DNA from: Microbotryum silenes-acaulis | Lineage: Eukaryota; Basidiomycota; Microbotryomycetes; Microbotryales; Microbotryaceae | DNA length: 64,000 nucleotides | Assembly: GCA_003665825.1 (NCBI GenBank) | Contig: QPFY01000001.1 | Location: 1,047,001-1,111,000, forward strand | Direction: 5' to 3' | Shown here: one piece after another, positions 21,583-32,268 of the stretch | Layout: every line of letters starts with the position of its first letter | Position numbering within the stretch: the first letter of the stretch is position 1 | Made by a program: the position numbers and the translations under genes | Notes under the pieces: model-generated | What the model was told of the DNA's origin: nothing | Database searches by the model: none | The model's input: only the letters and a program-made list of their open reading frames with translations

Positions 21583-22773
21583 TTAAAGCCCAATAATCCG
21601 GAGCACAACCTCGCCTATCCGGACCCCCTCATCCGATTCCCGCGCATGCGCTCGGCTTTTCTCTGCCATCTCGGGATCAAACACACCTCGTTCGGCTCGC
21701 ACCTGGATCACCTTGAGCACAATGTCGGGAGAGAACTCGGGGTGGCCTTGCAACGTTAGGACCTCGATGTCGCTTAGGTTGGCTGACGGCGGTGAAGGGG
21801 CCGAGCTGGAATATTTGACCATGCCATGGATGGAACATATCGGTGTCGATCCCAACAGTTCGAAACCGGACGGCAGAGAAGGGACGTGATCTCGATGCAT
21901 CTGGTGAATCGCCTGTGGAATATCAATGTGGGGATGGGGTCGGCGGCGAGGCTCGACGAGGAGGTCCCAACCTGCCGTAGGCTTCCTCGGCCGACGGCGG
22001 AGACGCTTCCGGCATAGATCACCGCGACACTCACCAATCTTTCACCCCCAAAGATGCTGGAACCACACTCCGTCAGATCCATCACCCTCACTCCGACTTC
22101 CCACCCCTTGCTGTTTCTCTCGACCGTCGACCCGAAGGCCCTCGCGATGATTTGGTGCCCGAAGCAGATACCGATTAACCTGATCTGCGGGTTGATCTTG
22201 GGCAATGAGGTGGTATATGCTACGAGCTTGGTGATCCAGTCGATTGGTTCGTATGCTGAAGAAGCTGTGGGTGAACAACATGTAATTATCGAGAGCATAG
22301 AGTCAGATTCTGCCAACCGAGTCGAAGGACTAGATAGGCACGCCGAGAAGACTCGGTGATCTTTCTCTGAACGACGTACCGCTCCCTGTAATGAGCACTC
22401 CGTTCGCTTCTTTGACCCGATCCTCTGTCGGGTATTGGCCTTGCACGGCATCGTAGCTCTCCACCGTCAGCACCGCTTCAGATTGGGTTCCACTCGTTGT
22501 TTTCGACCCCAGCTTGATTTGCGAGGCGTGAAGTTGAACCGAGTGCTCGAATAGGCTAGTGAATATGTCATGGTAGTTCCCATGCGCTGCTTTGACGCTG
22601 TGAGATTGAGCGAGACAGATTTCAGATCGTCAGCTTATCAAGCCGATTCGCGGAGGTGGGGGGAAATGGACCGACGGAGGCAGCGGTGTATCGGCAAGCA
22701 GCACAATAAGCAGCAACGACTTGCTACTCTGTCCAGGTAGAGGAATGGCGGACCTGAACGGCTCTTGGCTCAT
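21583..22773 (-). CDS. Class I glutamine amidotransferase-like protein
   Basis: Four exons: 22676-22773, 22380-22597, 22035-22264, 21583-21912; 291 residues, all phases consistent. The GATase1 fold is shown by LLLIVLLADTPLPP and HGNYHDIFTSLFEH at the N-terminus, the oxyanion and nucleophile region ANGVLITGS and IGICFGHQIIARAFG (catalytic Cys in GICFGHQ), and the His-Glu pair in LQGHPEF. It resembles stand-alone fungal and plant GMP-synthase-like amidotransferases (yeast YLR126C type), whose natural substrate is poorly known. The first donor is GTCGGT, chosen because it alone gives the expected ADTPLPPVKAAHG join. The ATG at 22773 begins a short polar leader with no clear targeting signal. Confidence 0.9.
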
Positions 22774-23029
22774 CAAGACTGGCTGTAGATGCGTTACTGT
22801 TGTTGTGTCGCGGTGAAACAACCAAGAAGCACCAAATAACGTGGGCGGCAACAAGTGTCCTACGCCGTGGGCGAGACGTCGTCGTCGTCGACCGCGCAGT
22901 GCCGCGCTTCCGCTTTGACCGCCTCCCTCCGACTTGTGTCCCCCCTTCACTTTCCCTCTTCCCAAGTCCACTCGGAGTGGAAGCGCTACCTCAGCAAGCC
23001 ATCTTCGCGGTTGGTCGCGAGTCGGCTGG

Positions 23030-23819
23030 ATGTCGCAAGCTCTTCCGCCGCTGGCACCCCCTCACCAGCCCCAGTCGATCGCACCCAACGAGCTCGACGC
23101 GGTCCGACTCAAGCTCGTGCAGCTCATCGACTCGATCCAACTGCTGCTGTCTCAGGTGCACTACCTTTCCTCGACCGTACCGTCGCCTTCAACGCAGCAC
23201 CCTGGACTGCTGAGCTACAACGAGTTGATCAGTCGCTACAACCTTATCCTGTCCCATGTCGCCGCCTTGGGAGGGCTGCTGAGCTCGGTCGGCAATCCGA
23301 GGGAAGCGGAGAGGCGGTATCGTAGTGGCGAGCCAAAGAGGGACCCAAAAGCCGAGAGATGGAAAGGGTCGCTCGTTGTACCCGCCGTCAGCGTCGAGCC
23401 GGCCAAGGATTGGGTCGTCGGGACCTTGTTGAGGACGAAGCAGGCCAGTTCGCGCGCTCCCACGCTCTCAGCTCTGGGAACCTAGCTGACTAACATTCTT
23501 GGTCCCGATCCTCTAGACCGTCGAAGTCGAGAACTACTTGAGCGAGCTTGAAGAGTCATTGCCCCGTGTCTTCAAAGAGGAGACGAGCCGGAAACGAGCG
23601 ATGGAGGAACGCGATAAGCTGGTCGAGGGTGCCTCGGAAAGGATACTGAGCCTCAAGGACGGCGAGAATGGCGAGGAGTGGGACTGGAGGGCTCGTGTCG
23701 AGGTTGATGAAGACGATGAAGAGAGTGAAAAGATGCAGATCGAGGACGATATGGAGAAGAGGAAATGGACAGTCCAGGAAGTCGCGACTTACCAACGGAC
23801 GGGTAAGCTTCCAGTGTGA
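23030..23819 (+). CDS. MED8: Mediator complex subunit 8
   Basis: Head-module subunit of Mediator, linking activators to RNA polymerase II. Two exons: 23030-23443 and 23517-23819, 238 residues. Typical features are the N-terminal helices (ELDAVRLKLVQLIDSIQLLLSQVHYL), LLSYNELISRYNLILSHVAALGGLLSS, and PAKDWVVGTLLRTKQ followed by VEVENYLSELE. The C-terminus is charged and coiled. The intron (23444-23516) starts with GC instead of GT (CAG then GCCAGT) and ends CTCTAG after a CTGACTAAC branch region. Reading through would hit a stop, and the GC donor restores the MED8 frame exactly. A GT donor four bases later would break the frame. The assignment rests on the conserved helices and LLRTK motif. Confidence 0.82.
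23444..23516 (+). other. GC-AG intron in MED8
   Basis: 73 nt, donor CAG/GCCAGT, branch-like CTGACTAAC, acceptor CTCTAG. Required to join RTKQ to TVEVENYL in frame. Confidence 0.65.
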
Positions 23820-24405
23820 ACGGAGGAGCCACGGATTTCGACACAGATATGTATGTTGTAATACCACGTGAACGAGCTCAAGTAACTGATGGCTAACGTC
23901 AAGCTCGCGGAAATGTTAGAGCCTCTCAACTCCACACACAAGATTGGCCTGGCGAGGTCCTCGGAGCTCGGCGAAAGATAACCGGACTCACGTTCCCTAA
24001 AGAGTAGTAAAGACCCAGCTCGTGAGGATACCGCACTAGTGCGACACAGAAAGAGCAGGTTTCACATTTGATTGGTCTCCTTCTACGACTCTGGGGAGTC
24101 AACGCTATAAGATAGGACTCGGGATTGGTCCGCCGCGGCGAGGAGCACAGGCGTTGCGGGGGGACAGGAGCGCACGGAAGTTCGGACTGTTTGTCCAAGA
24201 GGGGTGTCTTCGGAAGCAACTCGGCCGAAAGCTTCCCGATCGCTCTGGGCCCTTTCCAGTGGTCGTCTCCTTTCTGATTGCACCTATTGCTGTCGACATC
24301 GGCTTCCACCGGGTGCACCTTTTCGGTAGTTAACTTCTGCCCTAGCGCGGGTCGCGACCACGTATCGTCTTTAGCTCGTCGCGTGCGGACTCAGCGGAGT
24401 GTACC
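23820..24405. other. Intergenic, promoter side of the Ndt80-like gene
   Basis: No gene seen. Pyrimidine-rich stretches occur before the start at 24406. Confidence 0.45.
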
Positions 24406-27144
24406 ATGTACCCCACCGACTCGTCCAGAAACCATATATCTCATTTCCCTATTCCTCTACCTGCGCTCCATACTCTTCCCCCTCTACAGCATCAGACCCC
24501 TTTTGCTGCGACTTTTCACGAACGACAAACCACTTTCACGTGAGTGACGCTAGGCTCCTGCTAAGCCGGGCTCGGTGTTGCCCCTCGCGGATCTCGCGGG
24601 TCGGAGTCGGAAGCGATCGCAGTGCGTTGAGCGCTGACCTAGCACGCAAGTTGTCTCGGAATTGCAGCATTGTACCCCATCCACAACGTCAACAGTTGCA
24701 GCAACCCACGTATCATCGGTCCAGCTCCCTGCTTGCACCGTCGTCCATCTCATCGCACTCCGCGGACGCCTCGGATCCGTGCCCGACGCCTTCTCTTTCC
24801 CTTTTGCCTGCTCAGGGGGAACGTTCTCACTTGTGGACCGCGCCTGAGTCCTGCCGTACTCCTTTCTACGACTATCGCCGGCAAACAGGAGAGAGTGAAG
24901 CGTTACAATCCCAATCTTCTCCTTGGTTCTATCCCACGTCGTCGAAAGAGCTTGACCAGGGCCAAAACGACGAGACGTACCAGACCTTTCATCGGCGAGC
25001 AAACTCGCACCATGGCTCCACACACCAGAGCCACGAGTTCTTCTTTCCACCCAGCAGCGGATACCCATCTTTTCCGTCCTTCCCTGCCAGTGAAACGACA
25101 ATTGCACTCCATCCCTACCCAGCTTATGTCATGGATGTCTTTCCACTTGATTCTTGTCTCAAAAGCTCGGCGACGAACGCATCAGGCCAAGAGAATGGAA
25201 ATGGAGCAAAGACGGTTGGTCCAAGTGCATCCCTGTTCTTTGAGCCTATAGGCGATCGGGCCCTTCGCCAACTGGCTTCAGTCGCGGCCTCGGGACTCGC
25301 TTCGTTCGCGACTGCGCCACCGCCTCCTACTCCCACCGGCACTGAGCTACACATGCCGATGAGTGACAACTTGGACATCGCGTCGAGGTCGGGCTCGCTT
25401 TATTCGCTATCAGATCAACTCGAGGGCCCCATGGCATCAGTCTTGAGCCGGTCAGGCCAGACGTCAGCGTCAAAGGCGTTCCTCAGCAGTCCCGAACGAG
25501 TAGGACGTCGCTCGAGGTGCTCGGAGAACGACGAAGAAGGTGCAGTAGAGGAGAAGGATCGGATCGCTCTCATTAGGCTCGTTCGCCAACAAGCAAGTGC
25601 TGAAGGGGGCTCCTCGCATCTCAAGCAAATGCGTACTCGAAGCGAATCGCCTGCCAAGTCTCCTGCCGCAGTCGCTCCTCTTGCGCATCAACCAAGCTCT
25701 TCTCCGATCGAACCTGTCGGAGCTTTTGCGTCATCACCTCGAACGCCACTGTTTATTCACTCTTGGGTAAACAAGTGCTCTGAACGAACACCCGATTGCG
25801 TTGAAGAGGCTCGCGATGGCGACAGTGGACCGGCTCAACCGCGCTCGGATACGAAAGAGACTCCGGTGACAGCCCCTGTCGTCCCTCGCCAACGACGGTT
25901 GGAGGACGAGAAAGGCAGCGGCCCAGAGAAAGAGAAACCAGGCTTACTTTGCGACACACAAGGCACCGAGGGTTGTGAAGCTACTGGTGGAACCTGTATC
26001 AGTGAGGACTCACTACAACCACACGCAATCGATCTACACGAACAGGCTCAGGGCTTCGACCTGCCGCTGTCGTCACCGGCGTCGAGCGAGACGTCCGACG
26101 GTCGGAGCCCACTACCCAAGCCGCGAAACCATCGTCTATTTTCGAGGGATGAAGCCGCTCAACTCGAGGACCTCAAGTCGGAGTGGGCATCAAAGAGATC
26201 GCTTTTCGGGCCTTTCCTTCCGGGCGAAGCTGTGACCGACTCATTCAACCAGCAGTGAGCCCTCTTCGAGATCGTGAGTCGTTGAGCGCCCACCATCCGA
26301 CTAACGCCACATTGATCGATTTCTACTCAGACAAGATATAATTCCGCGCATCGATCCTCCGCTATTCATCCACTCAAAAGAGGCACAAGCATGGATCGCG
26401 TATCGCCGCAACTATTTCGGGCTCAACGTCACGATCAAGCTGCCCTCAGCCCACGCATCGCTGTTCGTTCTCGGCGCCCCGGTCCGACGCTTCTTTACCA
26501 TGACCAAAGCTCGCAACACTAAGTTTCATTCGCCGTCCAGACCTCCTGGAAAATTGCACCGCAATCCACCACCAGTTCTTGATTTCGTTTCGATCCTGCA
26601 ATTCGACGGGACCCGCAATCTCGCTCAAGCGACAGAAGTCGAACCGCACGGATTCCTCCCATCAAGCAACGACCCTCACGGCCGTGAACTCGTGTCGCCC
26701 TATACTCGAGTACAATTCCGAAATGCGACGGCGAACCACATCACCGGCTCGGTCAACGCGAATGGGGTTGGGAAAGCTGTGAGGCTGATGGTGTTACTCC
26801 TGGCGGAGCTTGAGGATGGCAGACACGTCGAGGTCGGTCGTTGGGAGAGCGACGAGATCGTCGTGAGGGGGCGATGTCCCAAGAACTTTGTCGTGAGCGG
26901 AGAAGGTCGCAAAAATTGCAAACGGTCGAGAAAGCGTAAACTGGAACACAAAGACGAGGAACAGGAAATAGACTTTTCATCGACCGACGAAGAGGAACTA
27001 CTAGTTCCTCCTCGACGCGGCACCCGATCTCGACCCTTGTCAGGCCGCAACCTCGATGCTCAGCTCGAACTTCAAGCTTCGACCAGGACGACCCTTCGTT
27101 TTCAAGCGAATACCACCCTCCCCAGTAAACGAACAAAAACGTAG
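24406..27144 (+). CDS. Ndt80/PhoG-type transcription factor
   Basis: Three exons: 24406-24539, 24668-26254, 26331-27144; 844 residues, phases consistent. The first 570 residues are Ser/Pro-rich and probably disordered. The last exon carries an Ndt80 (p53-like, Ig-fold) DNA-binding domain, residues of about 574-745: DIIPRIDPPLFIHSKEAQAW, RRNYFGLNVTIKL, a segment equivalent to QFDGTRNLAQATEVEP, then TRVQFRNATANHITGSVNA and the closing IVVRGRCPKNF (family consensus VVRGRSPGHF). A basic, Lys/Arg-rich tail follows. Ndt80-family factors control meiosis in yeast and nutrient sensing, secreted enzymes or cell death in filamentous fungi (XprG/Vib-1); which applies here cannot be told. The start at 24406 is preferred because MYPTDSSRNH... 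joins by phase at 24539. Confidence 0.85.
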
Positions 27145-27639
27145 AAATCATTCTAACCTCTTCATTTTCACATCAATCATGGAATCCCGGACTCGTCAGC
27201 GACCCTTTCTAACACTACTACGACGGTCACGCATACCGAACTTGGGGTAGTGGTCTATGCGCGGAGTCGGGAGGAGCTTGTTAGGGAAGCGCCAGCATTG
27301 GTAAATTGCATTGTGCCCGTTACGCGTGTACACGCTACCTTCATGCTTTATGCTTTTGTCTCTCTTCTGTTTAGTAAGCTGTTGTTCGTCGCACTGCAAT
27401 AGAGTTGACCCGTTGCCTCTTTTTACTCGCTGGTCTGCAGAATTTACAAGCGCTGATCGTGTAGGCTCTTAGTGGAATTCCTCTTGATCACGTTGTAGGA
27501 GTGAATTTGTTTGATCATACTTTGTACAGCTTCCAACAGTACATTCATGTACGCACAGACCCCCGCACAGCATCGAGCCGGTGTGTCGCCTCGGCGCAAA
27601 CATCCTCGACCTAGTGCGAGGCAATCCCTCGTCCGAGGC
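27145..27639. other. Convergent intergenic region
   Basis: Lies between the 3' ends of the Ndt80-like gene and the small mitochondrial protein gene. No coding or RNA signal seen. Confidence 0.45.
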
Positions 27640-28032
27640 CTATTGGCTCTTCTTTCCACCTTTCGGAGCTCCAACAGTCTTTTTATTCTCCGTCGTCCCA
27701 TACTTGGTTGTCTCCGCTGCCTTCTTCGACTTGGTGGGAGAGACCTCGGGATCCGCCTTCTTCTTCTGCTCGGCCTCGGCCTCGTTCTTCTTGGCGTCTT
27801 GGTCCGAGATCGTGGCGGATTCTTTTTTGAGTTCTTTCAAGGGGGAAGTCGCATCGTTGCGGATGCTTGTGGTGGTGAGCAAACGACTGGAGGACAAGGT
27901 GGGGTGTGCTCAGAGCTTCGATCGATCGATCGTTCGTGGCAGGTCGCTTCAACACTGGGGCACGGGCGGGCGGAGTACTGACGTGAATGATGTGGGAACC
28001 AGTCGAACGGATCGGTTGACGAGTGAGAACAT
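27640..28032 (-). CDS. Small mitochondrial protein, 98 residues, unknown function
   Basis: Two exons: 27983-28032 and 27640-27886, joined in phase. The N-terminus (MFSLVNRSVRLVPTSFTRLLTTTS) is a typical mitochondrial presequence: Arg, Ser and Thr, no acidic residues. The rest is Lys/Glu/Ala-rich (KELKKESATISDQDAKKNEAEAEQKKK) and ends in a basic Gly-rich tail. No family was recognised. It is divergent from the carnitine carrier gene, sharing the interval 28033-28443. The coding call rests on the matched splice phase and presequence. Confidence 0.6.
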
Positions 28033-28443
28033 GTTGGCTTGAGTTCAAGGGATGCGGTACGAGCTGAGAGAAGCAGAGTGGTGAGGGAAGGATGATGAGA
28101 TCGCTCACTTTCGAAGCGATGACGTTTTGATCGCAGTGGGGGCGAGCGGGCGCAGCCGACGCGAAATCACGTGAGTTGTCGCGCTTGAAAATCATATCAG
28201 CATGAGGTCTCAAAGGGGTTGGTTCGGTACATGGTCTTTGGAAATAAGATATCGAGCACACCAAATGACGCAGGCCAATATCCGGACGTCGTGATCACCG
28301 AGTCCATCGCTGACTTGGTGATGTGTGCGCTGGTGCAGTGCAGTGCAGTGGCTCTTGCGCCGGGGACGGAAGATCAATTTGTTCGAAAAAGTCCCAGTCT
28401 CGGGTTTGGCCTCTTCACACCCGCTTCCGCACCCGATCTCACG
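28033..28443. promoter_or_regulatory. Divergent promoter interval
   Basis: The only sequence between the divergent small mitochondrial protein gene and the carnitine/acylcarnitine carrier. No clear TATA box or factor site was picked out. Confidence 0.5.
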
Positions 28444-30418
28444 ATGGCAACCTCTGTGAATAGCACAACAGCACGACGGCACGTACTAACACGAGAAGAA
28501 AAACTGAACTTCTGGCCCCCCTGCAGACCACCTCTGGGACACCCGCCTCGACCACCCCAGCGCCATCTGCTCCTGCACCGTCGTCGACCACGTCGACACC
28601 GGCAGCGGCCAAGTCCGAGGATGTATCTCAGAAGAAGGGTGCTGGTGTCAAGTCGTTCTTGTCCGGTGGATTCGGCGGTGTCTGCTCCGTCTTGGTTGGT
28701 GCGTTGGACTTGTTCCCGCTGCTTTTCCCCGGGCTTGATTGATCGTCGTTGTCGGTGTCGTCCGTCCCGGGGCCGCAAGAATCACGGGCTATCACGGCGC
28801 AAGACATAGCCGGACGTCGACGACCGATCCCGGCTTGCGAGGGCCCAGCCGCCTCGATAGGTTCCACCAGAATGCAAGACTGACCCCATCCTATCCCGGG
28901 CCACACATGCAGGTCAACCCTTTGATCTGACCAAGACGAGGTTGCAAACCGCTGCACCCGGTCAGTACACGGGTATGGTCGATGTCGTCAAGCAGACGAT
29001 CGCACGAGACGGGTTGAAGGGGTCAGTCCTACCCCCAAATTCATCTGGTCATCTTGTCCCGTGCCTGATCTGACATATTCTATGCTTTCTACAGCTTCTA
29101 CCGAGGCATGGGTCCGCCCCTTGTCGGTGTCACCCCCATGTTCGCGGTTTCGTTCTGGGCAAGTCTTTGATACGTCACCACCGATGTGTCCCACATCGGG
29201 CGGCTCACCTTTCTTCTCTATCTTGCCTGCACCTGGTATACTCCCCCATTCTTCAGGGATACGCAATGGGAAAGAAGATCGTCTACAGCTTCACGCCCGA
29301 ACGAACGTCGCCGACTTTGTCCAACGCCGAGCTCGCCTTTGCCGGTTTCTTCAGTGCCGTGCCCACGACCCTTGTCGCAACCCCCGTCGAGCGAGTCAAG
29401 GTTCTTCTCCAGGTCAGTATCGATCGAAGGCACGGTGCGCACTTTCATATGTGCAGTCGCTCACTTGGTGCTCGGTCACTCTTCGTCCGCAGATGCAAGG
29501 TCAAGGAGGGAAGCAGATGTACAGTGGCCCGCTCGATGCCGTCGCTCAGTTGTACAAGCAGGGTGGTATCAAGTCGATCTACCGAGGAACGGGTGCCACC
29601 CTTGCCCGTGATGGACCTGGTTCAGCCGCGTAAGTCGTGCGATCGACCGCCACCGAGTGCTCTGCTCGGAGTTCGGTCTCACTGTGTGCAATGTTGTTGG
29701 CAGCTGCTGACGCGGAATCACGTCCCCGTCTTCTTTTGTTCAACAGCTACTTCCTTGCGTACGAGGCCATCAAGAAGAAGCTCACTCCCGTTGGTCAGGA
29801 CCCGGCTCAGCTTTCGCTCTCGGCGGTTGTCGTCGCTGGTGGTTTCGCCGGTGTGACCATGTGGACGTTTGCCATTCCCCCTGATGTGAGTGAACTAAAG
29901 AATTACCCGTTGAGTTGGAAGAGAACTTTTGCTGATTGGTGGGATTGTCAATCTCCGGGCGGAAAGGTCATCAAATCGCGATTGCAAGGAGCGCCCGAGG
30001 GCACGTACAAGGGCTTCGTGGACTGCGCGATGAAGACGGTCAAGAACGATGGTGCTGGTGCTTTGTTCAAGGGTCAGTCCCGCTTTTGGTCTGATCTGGG
30101 TGTGTGTCTGCGTCTCCGCACGGAGCTGACTTGTCGCAAACTTTTGTCCTGAAAATAGGCTTCGGTCCCGCCATGCTCCGCGTAAGCCCAGTCCCATAGT
30201 TGCACAACTAGTATCTAATGCGCGAAGCTCACTCCAAGCTTTCATTTCGGTCACTTTACAGGCCTTTCCCGCCAACGCTGCCACTTTCGTACGTTTTGAC
30301 GAAGCATTCGCCTCGCAGTGCCTTTTCGAACATCGCGATACTCGAACTGATACTCGTCTCCTTGCGTACATAGCTCGGTGTCGAGCTCTCGTTGCAGCTC
30401 ATGAACAGTCTCTGGTGA
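28444..30418 (+). CDS. Mitochondrial carnitine/acylcarnitine carrier
   Basis: SLC25-family inner-membrane exchanger that brings acylcarnitines into the matrix in exchange for carnitine. Eleven exons: 28444-28455, 28527-28698, 28913-29021, 29095-29158, 29257-29412, 29493-29629, 29747-29885, 29967-30072, 30159-30181, 30262-30288, 30374-30418; the sum is 329 residues. The three carrier signatures are PFDLTKTRLQ, PVERVKVLLQ and PPDVIKSRLQ; the last is typical of the carnitine/acylcarnitine branch. GFGPAMLRAFPANAATFLGV at the end fits the subfamily. A Thr/Pro/Ser-rich leader precedes the first helix. Intron 29159-29256 begins GCAAGT (GC-AG type) and is needed to keep the frame. It fits functionally with the glyoxylate enzyme nearby, though physical linkage need not mean co-regulation. 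Confidence 0.93.
29159..29256 (+). other. GC-AG intron in the carnitine carrier gene
   Basis: 98 nt, donor TGG/GCAAGT (the GC-donor consensus), acceptor TTCAG. It joins FAVSFW to GYAMGKK in frame. Confidence 0.82.
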
Positions 30419-30845
30419 TCGCATGCGAGTGATGCTTTCGAGGTGAATATATGCAGTGGGCTTGCTTGCGGGATAGATTCGCCAGAAAGGAGAGCGGTTT
30501 TGTCAAAATCACAACTATATGCAATTAGTTTGGTCTTGGTCATCTCTTTCCCCCATCTTCCCTCGTGTTACAGCTCGAGCGACTCAGTCAGCAGCATGCT
30601 GTGCCAACAAACTCTCGGTTCCCTGGCTCCTGCCGACGCTGAGTACAGCGCGGCCGACTTGCCCTGAGTTGCCCAGCTCCGACCGTGGCCGTACCCCCAC
30701 TATTACGCCCCCGCGCTTGCTCTTGCGCCATTGGTCTCTGCGAAGGGGAGAGCTCTGCATCCCGACCTGACCAGTGGCGGGCGATCCCGCCTTTTTCCCC
30801 TTCGTATCGCTGTCTTCTCCTCCAGAACCAAATTCCCATCTTCCC
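30419..30845. other. Intergenic
   Basis: Between the carrier stop and the DUF1275 gene start. Short open frames only. Confidence 0.45.
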
Positions 30846-32052
30846 ATGTCGTCTACGGACCTCAAGCATGCCACATTAGGCTCACCCGCGGACTTGGACG
30901 ACGGCTCCGCGTCCTCGCTCGGTGATGCTCGCCTACAGAAGGATCCGCGGCAGCCGCCGTCACGGCAGCACCGGTTCCGGAACTTTCTGATGGAAGAGCT
31001 CGACACCGAGGATACGATGCCACAGGTCACGCTGTACTGCTTCCTCACAGGTTAGCGCAAAACACTTTTGGGGTGTTCGTGGCAGCGGCTTGTGCTTTGC
31101 ATGGGTTGTAGGTGTGAGGTCATCGCCGTTGACTAGAGGCTGATCCACGTGATCTGCCCTCGTGTGCCCAGGTTTCATCTCGGCCATCTGCTTCTCCGCT
31201 ACGTTCTTGTGGCCTACATTCCAGAGTGAGTACTACCATTGAAATCTCAAATCATCGATTACCTTGTACTGACTCCGCGTACCTAAATGCCCGGATTCGG
31301 TCCTCCTCTTCCGCCCTTACCCTCGACCGCCGGCAACCGCGACCGATCACTCACTGCAGCCGGTGGCTTCGTTCAACTCTCAATCGCCGTCTCTCGTCTC
31401 TTTGCTGGACCTCAACCCCGCGACTTCCGTTTCGAAACGAGTGACAAGCAAGCCTTGACCTCGCTCCTCTCATTCCTATTGGGTGCCGCACTCCTCGGCC
31501 GGCTCGGAGATCGTCTCGGAGCCAAGCGTCGAGGATGGGTCATGTTCGCGACTTTCGTACAAGCACTTTTGCTCGTCGCGGCGGCGGTGTGTGTACACTC
31601 TTCGGGGGATCCGAGTGTGGCTACGTGAGTACTTACGAAGCATGCGCAGGCTCTCGGGCTCGCCCGTCCCTGTTCTGACCGCAACGAATCGCAGTGTCCG
31701 AGAATACCCCTCCTGGCGTTCACCCCTCGGATACGTCGCGCTAGGCTTCGCCTCCGCCTCCCTAGGTCTGCACGCCATCACCGCCAAACGGCTCAACACC
31801 CAATTCGGTACCTCCGTCGTGCTTACCACGATCTGGGTCGAACTCGTCTGTGATCCAATGTTGTTCGTCTTTGGGGGCGTCAAATCGAGGGATCATCGAG
31901 CGTTGGCATGTGCGTCGATCTTTGTAGGCGGTTTGTGTGCGGGAGCGTTGGTGAGGACTATTGGGAGCGCGGGAACGTTCGGGATCGCGGCTGGGGTGAG
32001 GGCGATCAGTTGTGCGAGTTGGGCGGTGGTCAGGGCGAAGGCGAGGAGTTAA
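30846..32052 (+). CDS. DUF1275 (YoaK-like) membrane protein
   Basis: Four exons: 30846-31050, 31172-31225, 31360-31624, 31695-32052; 293 residues with consistent phases. A 50-residue polar N-terminus is followed by about six hydrophobic segments (VTLYCFLTGFISAICFSATF, LTSLLSFLLGAALLGRLGDR, WVMFATFVQALLLVAAAVCV, LGYVALGFASASLGLHAITA and two more near the end). The Gly-rich pattern with NTQFGTSVVLTTIWVEL fits the DUF1275 family, annotated in bacteria as YoaK and common in fungi. The family has no established transport substrate, so none is proposed. Confidence 0.75.
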
Positions 32053-32268
32053 GGGGTGAGAAGGGTGAAAGGCCTTTGGCCGATAAACCTTAGAGTTCAA
32101 CTTAGAGGAGGCGTGGTTGGATGTACATCGTACTTGGGCTCTAAGAAGTACGCGTCTTATGACTTTCCTATGGTCGTGTTCAGTCTTGAGTAATATTCCA
32201 AGTGCAGTTTACTCGAGCAACATTTACACAACCCTAATCCTCCTCATCCTCAGGAGGATTCGAACACC